Positions 8,717 to 17,504 of a DNA stretch of 64,000 bases are shown piece after piece. This stretch comes from Bacillota bacterium (GTDB lineage: Bacteria; Bacillota; Clostridia; Lachnospirales; Bianqueaceae), in NCBI GenBank assembly GCA_017441925.1, contig JAFRUE010000014.1:62001-126000 (forward strand). Reading direction: 5' to 3'. A program made the translations under genes and the position numbers. Position 1 is the first letter of the stretch. The number at the start of each line of letters is the position of its first letter. The notes beneath the pieces are model-generated. The model did no database searches. It saw nothing but the letters and a program-made list of their open reading frames with translations, and had not been told where the DNA came from.

Positions 8717-9421
8717 TCATCTCTGTCCCAGCAGCCGGGTCACCCAGCCTAGGATCGGATTATACTGGTTCGCGAATTTCAGCAGATAGGAAGCGTTCAT
8801 CGCCTCTACAAGCTGCGGACGGTCTCCTGTCAGGATCAGGACATAGACTACCGCTCCCAGGATCCACACAAGGATGATCCCGAGGACAAGTCCGATCGCT
8901 CCGCCGAGGAACGCGTTGACCGAATGGATCACCGGCAGTTTACTGGCCAGATTCAGGACAAGCCCGACGATCCAGGTCGCAATGACCGCAAGGATCAGTA
9001 CGGCAAAGACTGCGACCGCGTTGACGGCGAAATTGGTGACGGAAGCGGTCAGATACTGTTCAAAAGTATCCACCCCGAGTTTAGCATAGATCTCCGCCGT
9101 ATCCTGCTTGATCAGCATTTCTTTCAGGAAATCCGGAAGCGGCAGGTTCTCAAGCTTGTCGGCGTTGGACCCTGCAGCCGGCAGCAGTCCGGAGATCTTC
9201 TCCCCGACGGTCTCCCTGATCGTCTCCGGGAGGCTTGTCGTCATCAGGATCTGTGCCGCGTACGGATACAGGATCCTTGTAAGGATCAGGCAGAGGATCA
9301 GGCGTACTGCGGAATAGACGGTCTTGATCAGGCCCCTCTTCACTCCGCTGATCACCATGATAAGCAGAATCGCCGCGACTGCCAGATCCAGAATGATCTG
9401 CAGTGTTAATGTATTACTCAT
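8717..9421 (-). CDS. CvpA family membrane protein
   Basis: The 234-residue protein has about four membrane helices (residues 9-28, 34-54, ~130-155, ~165-195) and the family landmark GVKRGLIKTVYSAVRL near residue 27, followed by the conserved second-domain segment VNAFLGGAIGLVLGIILVW. CvpA proteins are inner-membrane proteins first tied to colicin V production and more broadly to envelope homeostasis. Its start overlaps the stop of the upstream DUF5711-type gene by 4 bp, so the two are coupled. Confidence 0.85.
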   Translation of the reverse strand: MSNTLTLQIILDLAVAAILLIMVISGVKRGLIKTVYSAVRLILCLILTRILYPYAAQILMTTSLPETIRETVGEKISGLLPAAGSNADKLENLPLPDFLKEMLIKQDTAEIYAKLGVDTFEQYLTASVTNFAVNAVAVFAVLILAVIATWIVGLVLNLASKLPVIHSVNAFLGGAIGLVLGIILVWILGAVVYVLILTGDRPQLVEAMNASYLLKFANQYNPILGWVTRLLGQR

Positions 9422-10920
9422 GTTGTACTGTCCTCCTTTGAACGCACATCTGTCTTACGGATGACATTCATCGTATGGAAAGTCTGTCCCGAAAGTACAA
9501 TGACCGATTTGCCGTCTTCCGCAATCATAAAGTCACTGATATCGACCGGTGAGCTGTACTGCCATTTCTGTGAACCGTCCCCGGCGATGCATGTATATGT
9601 CCGGCCTTCTCCGTAGATCAGAAGACCTTTCTCCGTCTGCAGCCATGTCGGGTTCTCCAGAGCTGTCCGCGCCGCCTCTTCTCCATTCAGCTTATACAGG
9701 ATAAGCATATTCTTCAGGTTCTCGCCTTCATGCGTAAGCTCGTCGCCGAAGATCACCGCGGCGGTGTCTTTCAGATAGGCCGCAGCCGCGACTTTATAGG
9801 TCCAAGCCTTCTCAAAACTCTGCTCCGGTGTGCCGGACAGAGAATAGCCGATCATCCGGGTATCCCCGACGGCAAGACAGGTCTTCCCGCGGATCACAAG
9901 GTCGGAAAGGATCAGATCCTGATAGACGAAATTCGCGGAAATACGGTCCGTATAGGTCCCTCCGGCTGCCGTCAGGTCATAGAACGTGACGCGCGCCTGC
10001 AGAACGTCGCTGCTGTAATCCGTATAGGCAGTGGCGAGGATACTGGAATCCGCATTCAGCGCGACAGCCATCGGCTGACCGTCTTTTGCGGAATTGGTCA
10101 CACGCTCAAGCTTAAGTGTCCCCTGCACATTATAGACCAGAATCTTCTGCTCCATTCCCTGCTGGGTAACGACCGCCAGATCGCCGTTCTCATTCAGATA
10201 TCCGGTCAGGATCGGGAATTCTGTCGTAATGGAATAAACCGCTCCCTCCGCATCGCATACGACCGCGTTGTTCCCCTTAAGGCTCAGTACGGCCGCATAG
10301 GAATCGGATTCAAGAAGACGCGGCTCCTGCATCGTGAACGGACAGCTCCAGATCAGCTCGTGGCCGGAATTATAAGCCGTAATACCTTCGCTGCCGCCTG
10401 ACAGGAGCACCCCGTCAAGCAAAGCACTGTATCGAGTCTGCCCGGGCTGGAATGCGGAGACCGTACTGTCTTCTGCCAGCGTCTGTGAGCGGTCGCCCCA
10501 GAGACGCCCGCCGAAACCGTCCGTATGCAGCGCGACGACTGCCAGGAAAGCGATCACGAGCAAAACGGCAGGCAGGATAAAACGTCTGCCCTGTCCTGGT
10601 TCTCTCCGGACAGTTCTGTCCTGCGCGTCCATTCCGTCCCCGGCATCAGATCCTGTCTCTCCGGAGTCTTTTTTAAGACGGCTCTCGCGCTGCTGCTTCC
10701 GCCTGCGCCTTGCTTCACGGTTCTCGCGAAAATGCGCGTCCTGCTCTTCTTTCTCCGCGTCGGACTTGTCGGGATAGATCAGGTCGATTGGCTGATCCTG
10801 CCGCCTGGGCTCTTCGGCCGCGAATAGATCCTCGGCCTCCTCGCCGTCCGCTGCGTAAACCTCGTTATCTGTATCGTCATTCACCCAGGTAAAATCCCGG
10901 GAGTCGTTTTTCTTATCCAA
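9418..10920 (-). CDS. DUF5711-type membrane-anchored beta-propeller protein
   Basis: The 500-residue protein has a charged, low-complexity cytoplasmic N-terminus (about 1-112, with an RRRRKQQRESR basic patch). One membrane helix follows (about 113-133), then an extracytoplasmic region of repeated beta-hairpins such as YSALLDGVLLSGGSEGITAYN and the AWTYKVAAAAYLKDTAAVIFGD segment. This is the architecture of DUF5711 proteins in Clostridia. Coupling to a CvpA gene is seen here and suggests that both act at the membrane. No enzymatic motif is visible and function is unknown. Confidence 0.75.
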   Translation of the reverse strand: MDKKNDSRDFTWVNDDTDNEVYAADGEEAEDLFAAEEPRRQDQPIDLIYPDKSDAEKEEQDAHFRENREARRRRKQQRESRLKKDSGETGSDAGDGMDAQDRTVRREPGQGRRFILPAVLLVIAFLAVVALHTDGFGGRLWGDRSQTLAEDSTVSAFQPGQTRYSALLDGVLLSGGSEGITAYNSGHELIWSCPFTMQEPRLLESDSYAAVLSLKGNNAVVCDAEGAVYSITTEFPILTGYLNENGDLAVVTQQGMEQKILVYNVQGTLKLERVTNSAKDGQPMAVALNADSSILATAYTDYSSDVLQARVTFYDLTAAGGTYTDRISANFVYQDLILSDLVIRGKTCLAVGDTRMIGYSLSGTPEQSFEKAWTYKVAAAAYLKDTAAVIFGDELTHEGENLKNMLILYKLNGEEAARTALENPTWLQTEKGLLIYGEGRTYTCIAGDGSQKWQYSSPVDISDFMIAEDGKSVIVLSGQTFHTMNVIRKTDVRSKEDSTT

Positions 10921-10954
10921 AAGATAATCTCCTTGTTATCATGATAGCATTTTC

Positions 10955-10983
10955 ATTATACCATATTCCGGCGCGGTTGCAAA
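10955..10983 (-). promoter_or_regulatory. Promoter of the DUF5711-cvpA operon
   Basis: Minus strand TTTGCA (10978-10983), 17-bp spacer, TATAAT (10955-10960), 35 bp before the start codon. Confidence 0.65.
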
Positions 10984-11017
10984 CAGGTTTTTACAGATGA
11001 CGCGCCGCGGATCACTC

Positions 11018-11046
11018 TTGCATTTTCCACCGGAAAAGCGTAAACT
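11018..11046 (+). promoter_or_regulatory. Promoter of the pepV-containing transcript
   Basis: TTGCAT (11018-11023), 17-bp spacer, TAAACT (11041-11046). It is divergent from the DUF5711 promoter, about 35 bp away. Confidence 0.5.
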
Positions 11047-11080
11047 GTATGCAAGAATGATTTTGAAGGAGGTATGCTCT

Positions 11081-11788
11081 ATGCCGCTGCCTGTATTTAG
11101 AAAAGAATACCGTGCTCAGTTCCTGCCGGGAGCTATCGGTCCGCAGAATCCGTCACTCGCTGCCGCGCTCGCAGCCTGCAAGGCCCGCTGCGAAACGCTG
11201 ATCGGGGATCAGAAGCTGATGACGGCCGGACTCTTCGCCTACCGGGACATGCTTTTTGCCTATGTTGAGTCGCTCGGGGACGAACTCCCGCCGGGAGAGA
11301 TCTTCGCGGATCTCGCGCCGCTGCTCTGCGACTGGCCCGGTGTGAACGGATTCCGCAAATGGGTACCGATGACGCCGGCTTTCTACCATGCGGTCCCGCA
11401 GGACGACGTGGACTGGAGCCGCGATATCCCGCTTGAGAAATGCCGCGGACGCCTTGCGTTCCTCAAGCCGGACAAAGTCTTTGACTATGCCCACTCCCAT
11501 AAGGCTCTGACGGATGCCGGCGAGCTCACCGGCGACAAATTCCTGTTCATTTCCCTGAACGAAAACATCCTTTTCAACTACGGAGAAGGACGTCTGATCA
11601 TCACGAATATTCAGCGCGATCCGGAGAGTTGGGAGAAAAAGACCGGTCATCCCCGCTTCATCGGAGAGCTGCCGCCGCATAGACCGTCCCCGGAGCAGCA
11701 GCTCAAGAGTCCGTTCCAGACCTGGGAGGACGGACAGAATTTCCGCTATATCGACACGCTTCTCATCGTATCGAGAGGCAGATCATAA
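11081..11788 (+). CDS. Conserved hypothetical protein upstream of pepV
   Basis: I chose the ATG at 11081 because AAGGAGG (11066-11072) lies 8 bases before it; an earlier in-frame ATG at 10997 has no such site and overlaps the promoter. The 235-residue product is soluble, rich in aromatic and charged residues, and has no signal peptide. Segments such as KPDKVFDYAHSHKALTDAG and FLFISLNENILFNY look like folded enzyme core, but I do not recognise a family. It ends 12 bp before the dipeptidase gene and shares its transcript, so a role linked to peptide or amino-acid metabolism is possible but unproved. Confidence 0.7.
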   Translation: MPLPVFRKEYRAQFLPGAIGPQNPSLAAALAACKARCETLIGDQKLMTAGLFAYRDMLFAYVESLGDELPPGEIFADLAPLLCDWPGVNGFRKWVPMTPAFYHAVPQDDVDWSRDIPLEKCRGRLAFLKPDKVFDYAHSHKALTDAGELTGDKFLFISLNENILFNYGEGRLIITNIQRDPESWEKKTGHPRFIGELPPHRPSPEQQLKSPFQTWEDGQNFRYIDTLLIVSRGRS

Positions 11789-11800
11789 GGAGGTATTTAC

Positions 11801-13237
11801 ATGAGCGCGAATTTCAGCAGAGAAGAACTGGACCACTGGACACAGGAACACCGCGTTCAGATGATCGAAGAGCTTAAGGACTGGGTGCGTCATCCTTCTG
11901 TGTCCCGTGCGGACCTGGCCGCTCCGGGGGCGCCTTACGGGCCGGATTGCCGCAAGATGCTCGATTACGCCCTCAAGCGCGGCGCGGAAGAAGGTTTTGA
12001 CGTGCAGAACGCGAACGGTTATGCAGGCTCGATCTCTTATGGGGACGGAGCCGAGGAAATCGGTCTGGTCTGCCATCTGGACGTTGTGCCTGAAGGCGAC
12101 GGATGGATCTATGCTCCCTATGACCCTGTAGAAACGAATGGATTCCTGATCGGACGCGGCATCGGGGACAATAAAGGTTCTGCTGTCGCATCGTTCTTCC
12201 TCCTGCAGTATCTGCGGGAACACGGTATTAAGCTGCGTCATACCGTACGCGTACTGCTCGGCTGCGCGGAAGAGACCGGCATGGACGATTTCGCTACATA
12301 TGTAAAGGAAGGCCTTGGACCCGTCCCGCAGTTCAGCATCGTGGCAGATGGCGGATTCCCGGTCAATTACGCGCAGAAAGGCGGTCTGGACTTCTCCGTA
12401 TCCGTCCCCGGAGGTGCGGATCTTGTTGATATGAAAGCCGGGAACGTCCGCAACGCGATCCCGGACAAGGCTATTCTCACGGTCCGCAATACCACGGCGG
12501 ACGCGGCGCTTGCGATTCTCACTGCTCATGAACTGACCAGCGTCAAGGCGGAAGCAGCTGCGGACGGCAATGCAGTCGTTCTGACTTTCTTCGGCAAAGG
12601 CGGTCACGCGGCCGGTCCGGAGAACGGCGACAACGCGATCGTCAAAGCTGCCCGCGGAGCCGGTTATCTTGCTGCCGACGCAGGACTTGACCTCGGCATG
12701 ATCCCGCAGATCGCGGACGCTTTCACGGATTATTACGGCGGCGCGCTCGGGATCGCCGCAGAGGATGAGACCTCCGGCAAACTGACGATGAATGCCGGCG
12801 TGATCCACAGCGAAGGCGATCATTATCGGATCGAAGCCGATATCCGCTTCCCGGTGAGCTGCAAAGGCGCTGAGATCATTGCCGCGATCGAGAGCAATAT
12901 CGCCGGATACGGCATGAGCGTCATCACGCACCACATCGCGGATCCTTTCTACATCGATCCGGAGAGCTCGATCGTTAAAACGCTGATGTCGATCTATCAG
13001 GACATCACAGGGGACACAGAATCCAAATCCTACGCGATGGGCGGCGGCACCTACAGCCGTGTCGTCCCGAACGCCGTGACTTTCGGACCCGGCCTGCCGA
13101 ACGCGCCCAAGAAGGACTTCCTGCCGGAGGGCCACGGCGGCGCACACGGCCCCGACGAAGCACTGAATATCGACGCATGGCTGACCGGTTTCCGGATCTA
13201 TGTGGAATCCGTCATCCGCCTCGACGATATTCTGTAA
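11801..13237 (+). CDS. pepV: M20 family dipeptidase (PepV/Sapep type)
   Basis: The 478-residue enzyme is a di-zinc M20 metallopeptidase that cleaves dipeptides in the cytoplasm. Visible metal/catalytic residues are H92 and D94 in CHLDVVPEG, D123 in GRGIGDNKG, and the EE pair 157-158 in GCAEETGMDD (catalytic Glu plus metal ligand). A late ligand histidine lies in the EGHGGAHGPDEALN segment. A lid domain is inserted between about residues 185 and 380, with the FFGKGGHAAGPENG loop. Length (~470) fits PepV. RBS AAGGAGG precedes the ATG. It probably completes breakdown of peptides brought in by oligopeptide transport; an Opp operon lies 3 kb away. Confidence 0.92.
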   Translation: MSANFSREELDHWTQEHRVQMIEELKDWVRHPSVSRADLAAPGAPYGPDCRKMLDYALKRGAEEGFDVQNANGYAGSISYGDGAEEIGLVCHLDVVPEGDGWIYAPYDPVETNGFLIGRGIGDNKGSAVASFFLLQYLREHGIKLRHTVRVLLGCAEETGMDDFATYVKEGLGPVPQFSIVADGGFPVNYAQKGGLDFSVSVPGGADLVDMKAGNVRNAIPDKAILTVRNTTADAALAILTAHELTSVKAEAAADGNAVVLTFFGKGGHAAGPENGDNAIVKAARGAGYLAADAGLDLGMIPQIADAFTDYYGGALGIAAEDETSGKLTMNAGVIHSEGDHYRIEADIRFPVSCKGAEIIAAIESNIAGYGMSVITHHIADPFYIDPESSIVKTLMSIYQDITGDTESKSYAMGGGTYSRVVPNAVTFGPGLPNAPKKDFLPEGHGGAHGPDEALNIDAWLTGFRIYVESVIRLDDIL

Positions 13238-13299
13238 CCGGCGGCAGCCTGTACAAGGCTGTCATAAAAGGACTGCGATAAAGAACGATCATAAAGCAA

Positions 13300-13326
13300 G
13301 AAGGCCATCCGAATGACCTTCTTTTT
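13300..13326 (+). terminator. Intrinsic terminator after pepV
   Basis: The stem GAAGGCCAT/ATGACCTTC (one mismatch) with a CCGA loop at 13300-13321 is followed by TTTTT. Confidence 0.8.
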
Positions 13327-13352
13327 ATATGTTCCAGGAACGTCTCTCCTGT

Positions 13353-14553
13353 TTATTCTACGATAACACGGACACGGTCCAGGTTCAGGACCTGCGTAAA
13401 GATTTCGTTCCTGTCCCCGCTGCGCTGGGAGGAAACGCGTGCTGAGACGAAATATGTCCCCGGCTTTTCAAAACAGCCTACGGTTTCCGCACAGGCACCT
13501 TTGACGCCGTCTTTTCCGAGCGGCAGCAGACTGCCCTGTATCGGGAAAAGCCCCTCGACTTTGTCCGGGAAATCCCGGCGGTCCCGCAAGTCAAAACCGA
13601 TTCCGGTAATCTCGCCGGCGTTTTCCGGAAGAATCGCCTCGGCCCGGAGCACAAATTTCTCTCCTGCTTTTACACATGCGCATTTCCGCCCGTTTACCGT
13701 CAGGTCGATACCGGCCTGCATACCGTCTCGACGGGAAGGATCCTGCTCCACAATGACCTGATTCCCGACCATCTCGTATCTGGTCGTCGCGAGCGGTTCT
13801 TTGCCGTTCTGAAGCCAGTCCGCCATATCGAGCAGGCTCTGGTACAGCGCTCCCATGTAATTGACGACCATGTTGTTGGCCAGATCATTGGAATTGCCGT
13901 GCATGCATCTCTGCATATAATAGATCCGGAAGTCATCTTCACTGCCTTTGACTCCGGCGACTTTCCTACGGTACCAGTCTCCGCTCCACGGACAGGTGGA
14001 TTCATCCATCAGACTCTGCACGACGATGACTTTCCCTTGGATATTGCCGTCCTGAGGCCGCCCTGTGCCGTTCAGCGCGTAGCCCATCACATTCGGACGC
14101 TGCGGATACTTAGGCGTCCCGTCCTCATTGCGGGACTGGTCCCATGCGTGAAAACTCGCGTCCGGGACCTGATGCCGGTAGTAATGCTGGATAGCGATAT
14201 AATCGGAATTGTCCAGACTCAGTTTGTCTCCGGGCTCGATTTTCGCGAGAGCATCGCCCGGATCGGACATGCCGTAACTCATCCCGATGGTCAGGAATCC
14301 GCCGCCGGTCACTTCGTCCTGCTTCATTCGGTCCCGGGAAAGGCGACAGATACTGGAAAAATCTGCCCTTGAATGCCTCGCGCGGCGGGAAGCAGAAAAC
14401 AAATTTCACCGCAGTCCCGCGGAATCCGCCGTGAACATAGCGATAGGACAGTTCCCTCCCGTCGGCAAGCGTGCGGGAACGAATCTCATCCGTGTCTGTA
14501 TACGGATTCTGATACAGAGGATCCGACAAGGCATGATAGATTTCTTTATTCAC
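13353..14553 (-). pseudogene. Alpha/beta-hydrolase-like protein broken by a +1 frameshift
   Basis: Two overlapping frames together make one ~400-residue protein. The first starts at GTG 14553 (AGGAGG upstream) and reads NKEIYHALSDPLYQNPYTDT through FFQYLSPFPGPNEA. The second continues as DEVTGGGFLTIGMSYGMSD to the stop at 13353. The join lies in the GAAGCAGGACGAAG stretch at about 14318-14326, where one extra G would explain the shift. The fused product has a secreted-hydrolase look: IQGKVIVVQSLMDESTCPW and the histidine-containing YYMQRCMHGNSND segment suggest a Ser/Asp/His enzyme. It is either a genuine pseudogene or a sequencing error. A terminator follows on neither side that is specific to it. 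Confidence 0.7.
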
Positions 14554-14602
14554 AATTGTTCCTCCTGAGATATGTTTCCTCTGATCAGAGTATAACACCA
14601 AA

Positions 14603-14637
14603 AACAAAACCCCTCAAGCACCGGAATGCCTGAGGGA
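14603..14637 (-). terminator. Terminator of the opp operon
   Basis: The stem CCCTCAAGC/GCCTGAGGG around 14611-14636 (one mismatch), read on the minus strand, is followed by GTTTTGTTTTT. It sits 20 bp beyond the stop of the last small gene. Confidence 0.8.
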
Positions 14638-14655
14638 TTAAATCTTTATGACTTT

Positions 14656-14901
14656 TTATCCGAACAGCAGCAGGGACACGCCTACGATCACAAGGATCAG
14701 CAGCAGACAGGGAAGCCCGACGACCAGAAATCCTGAAACGATCATAGCGAAGAAATCGCCGCGCTCAAGGCTGGATTTGTCTTTCCTGCGCGCTTCTGCC
14801 TGAGCCTCTGCCTTGATTCTTGCCCATTCTTCCTCCTGAACACCTGCCTGGGCTTCCGCTTCGGCATCTGTCCGGATCAGGGGCCTGTCTGTATCGCTCA
14901 T
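14656..14901 (-). CDS. Small single-pass membrane protein at the end of the opp operon
   Basis: The 81-residue product has an acidic, alanine/glutamate-rich N-terminal half likely to be helical (residues 10-40) and one long C-terminal membrane helix (about 53-80) ending in SLLLFG. Its ATG overlaps the stop of oppF by 4 bp (ATGA), strong evidence that it is translated as part of the opp operon. I do not recognise the family. It may be a small accessory subunit of the transporter. Confidence 0.7.
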   Translation of the reverse strand: MSDTDRPLIRTDAEAEAQAGVQEEEWARIKAEAQAEARRKDKSSLERGDFFAMIVSGFLVVGLPCLLLILVIVGVSLLLFG

Positions 14902-16511
14902 TGAATAGCCTCAGCAGACTTGGTCGTCTTTACGGAGAACAGATACTCTCCGTTCGGACCCAGCTTACGCTCGGAGTAATGGCATGCGCAGAAATGTCCC
15001 GGCTCGATTTCCACCAGCGGAGGCGCTACACGATGGCACTTCTCCGTCGCCATGTAGCAGCGGGTGCAGAACTTGCAGCCTTCCGGAGGATTGACCGGAG
15101 AAGGAATCGTTCCTTCCAGAATGATTCTTTCCTTATCGGCAGAGCCCGGATCCGTTGTCGGGATCGAAGACAGCAGCGCGACCGTGTACGGATGACGCGG
15201 GTCGTCAAAGATCGTCTTCTTATCCGCAAGCTCTACGACATTTCCCAGATACATGACCGCGATACGGTCGGAGATGAACTTAACGACGCTCAGGTCATGG
15301 GAAATGAACATATAGGTCAGGTGCTGTTTCTCCTTCAATTCCTGCAGAAGGTTGATGATCTGGGACTGAATCGAAACGTCCAGAGCGGATACGCACTCAT
15401 CGCAGACGACGAATTTAGGCTGGACTGCCAGCGCACGCGCGATGCAGATACGCTGTCTCTGTCCGCCGGAGAACTGATGCGGATAACGGTGCAGCATGTA
15501 CTCCTGCAGTCCGCACTTCTCCATCGTGTCGACGATGTATTCACGCATCTTCTTGGAACCGTGGCGGAAGAAATTATGCGTGGTCAGGCCTTCCTCAATG
15601 ATCTGTCCGACGGTGAAACGCGGGTTCAGACTGGAGTACGGATCCTGGAAAATGATCTGCAGATCCTTACGAAGGATACGCATTTCTCTGTAGCTCAGAC
15701 GCGCCAGATCGATGCCGTTGTCGCGCATGGCTTCATACTTCCGGAACTCTTCGTCATCCGCGTATTTCGCACGGACAGCGTCGAGCTTCTGTGTGATCGC
15801 GTCGACTTCATCATTGTGCTTGTCGAGATTCTTCTTGATATCCGCGAGCTTGCTCTGTGCGGAATCAAGCTTTCTCTGCAGGGAGCTCTTCTTGGCGTCC
15901 GCCGCGTCATCCAGCTCGTCTTCCAGATGGCTGACGAGATTTGCCTGTACCGTATATCCGGTCTGGACTTCATTACGGCGGCTCTGGGCCTCATACTGCT
16001 TCAGCAGCAGATCCATGCCCTCTTTGTCCCTCTTTGCGTAGAAACCGCCAAGGATCTTGACGATATTACTGAGCGCGGTCTCTTCCTCGCAGCGGGCGAT
16101 GTTGGCGTCCTGCAGCGTGTAGAAATCAGCCTTGTCCTCGCCGCCGGCTTCGTCTACCTTCTTCTGCATGGCCTCTGCATGAGCATGCGCCTTCTGCAGC
16201 TTCTTGCGATACTTCTCGTCATGAACGATCGTATCACGCACATACTTCGGCGTGACTTCGTCGAGTGTCTTGCCGTAGTACAGCGTGCATCCGGCAGTCT
16301 GCGTGTACAGCTGCAGGAGCACGCGGCCGAGTGTGGACTTGCCGCATCCCGACTCTCCTACGATACCCAGCGTCTCACCCTCGTAGATATCCAGCGTAAT
16401 GTCCTCATTCGCGCGGACATACAGCTTGGTCTTCTGGAAAATGGAGGACTTGGCGACCGGGAAGTATTTCTTCAGATTAGTTATTGACAGTAATTTTTTT
16501 GTGGTCGGCAC
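14898..16511 (-). CDS. oppF: Oligopeptide ABC transporter ATPase OppF with a long coiled-coil insertion
   Basis: I take the GTG at 16511 as start (AAGGAGG nine bases upstream; first residues PTTKKLLSITNLKK); an earlier ATG at 16562 lies deeper in oppD. The 537-residue protein has Walker A GESGCGKST at 52-60, Q-loop QIIFQDP near 284-290, signature FSGGQRQR, Walker B FVVCDEC, and the OppF C-terminal cysteine cluster GCKFCTRCYMATEKC that may bind an iron-sulphur cluster. Normal OppF is ~310-330 residues. The excess is a highly charged, probably coiled-coil insertion at about 81-268, between Walker A and the Q-loop, including KLDSAQSKLADIKKNLDKH. It pairs with OppD to drive peptide uptake. Confidence 0.92.
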   Translation of the reverse strand: MPTTKKLLSITNLKKYFPVAKSSIFQKTKLYVRANEDITLDIYEGETLGIVGESGCGKSTLGRVLLQLYTQTAGCTLYYGKTLDEVTPKYVRDTIVHDEKYRKKLQKAHAHAEAMQKKVDEAGGEDKADFYTLQDANIARCEEETALSNIVKILGGFYAKRDKEGMDLLLKQYEAQSRRNEVQTGYTVQANLVSHLEDELDDAADAKKSSLQRKLDSAQSKLADIKKNLDKHNDEVDAITQKLDAVRAKYADDEEFRKYEAMRDNGIDLARLSYREMRILRKDLQIIFQDPYSSLNPRFTVGQIIEEGLTTHNFFRHGSKKMREYIVDTMEKCGLQEYMLHRYPHQFSGGQRQRICIARALAVQPKFVVCDECVSALDVSIQSQIINLLQELKEKQHLTYMFISHDLSVVKFISDRIAVMYLGNVVELADKKTIFDDPRHPYTVALLSSIPTTDPGSADKERIILEGTIPSPVNPPEGCKFCTRCYMATEKCHRVAPPLVEIEPGHFCACHYSERKLGPNGEYLFSVKTTKSAEAIQ

Positions 16512-17490
16512 TGTTCCGTTCCTCCTTATTGGGATAAAAACACCGGACTTTCTGGTTGTCACTGATATCGACTAACTGCGGCTCTTCTTCCATGCACTTC
16601 TTCGTGCAGTACTTGCAGCGCGGTCCGAACTTGCAGCCCTTAGGCAGCGCCAGCGGATGCGGCACAACGCCGGGAATGGGCTCAAGACGCTCATTCTCGA
16701 TCTCAAGACGCGGAATCGAGAGCATCAGTCCTTCCGTGTACGGATGACTGTTCTCACAAGCCTGGAAAATGACCGAAGCCGGAGCCTGCTCGACGACCTG
16801 TCCGCAGTACATAACCGCAACATCATCCGCCATCTCGTTGATAACACCGAGGTCATGCGTGATGAAGATGATGGCCGTACCGGTCGTACGCTTCAGATCG
16901 TTCATGAGCTTCAGGATCTGCGCCTGGATCGTAACGTCAAGAGCTGTTGTCGGCTCGTCGGCGATCAGGATCTTGGGCTTGCAGGCAAGCGCCATAGCGA
17001 TCATAACACGCTGGCGCATTCCGCCGGAAAGCTGGTGCGGATACTGTTTGATAACGACCTCCGGGTTGGGGATCTGTACGTCATACAGCATCTTCAGAGC
17101 CTGTCTGTGGGCCTCGTCCTTGGTCATGTTCTGGTGAATCATAAACGGTTCAGAGAGCTGACGGTCTACGGAGAAGACGGGGTTCAGACTGGTCATGGGC
17201 TCCTGGAAAATAACGGAAACCTCATTGCCGCGGATATGGTACATTTCCTTTTCGGAAAGTTTGGTCAGATCCTTGCCCTCCAGCAGGATCTCTCCGCTGT
17301 CGATATAGCCGTTGCCGTCCAGAAGCTGCAGAATGCTCATGGCGGAGACGGATTTACCGGAACCGGACTCGCCTACGATACCGATTGTTTTTCCGGCGTC
17401 CAGTGAATAGGAAACTCCGTTAACGGCCTTGACGATTCCTTTTTTCGTCGTAAAGAAGGTATGCAGATCGTTGACTTCAAGCAGATGCAT
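16477..17490 (-). CDS. oppD: Oligopeptide ABC transporter ATPase OppD
   Basis: Start at ATG 17490 is favoured because AAGGAGG lies nine bases upstream; the in-frame GTG at 17496 is too close. The 337-residue ATPase has Walker A GESGSGKS, Q-loop VIFQEPMTSLNP, signature LSGGMRQR, Walker B ILIADEPTTALD and the H-switch FITHDLG. The C-terminal oligopeptide/dipeptide extension with cysteines (GCKFGPRCKYCTKKC) fits OppD. Length is normal, unlike its partner OppF. The 3' end overlaps oppF by 35 bp. Confidence 0.94.
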   Translation of the reverse strand: MHLLEVNDLHTFFTTKKGIVKAVNGVSYSLDAGKTIGIVGESGSGKSVSAMSILQLLDGNGYIDSGEILLEGKDLTKLSEKEMYHIRGNEVSVIFQEPMTSLNPVFSVDRQLSEPFMIHQNMTKDEAHRQALKMLYDVQIPNPEVVIKQYPHQLSGGMRQRVMIAMALACKPKILIADEPTTALDVTIQAQILKLMNDLKRTTGTAIIFITHDLGVINEMADDVAVMYCGQVVEQAPASVIFQACENSHPYTEGLMLSIPRLEIENERLEPIPGVVPHPLALPKGCKFGPRCKYCTKKCMEEEPQLVDISDNQKVRCFYPNKEERNSADHKKITVNN

Positions 17491-17504
17491 TCTCACATTC
17501 CTCC

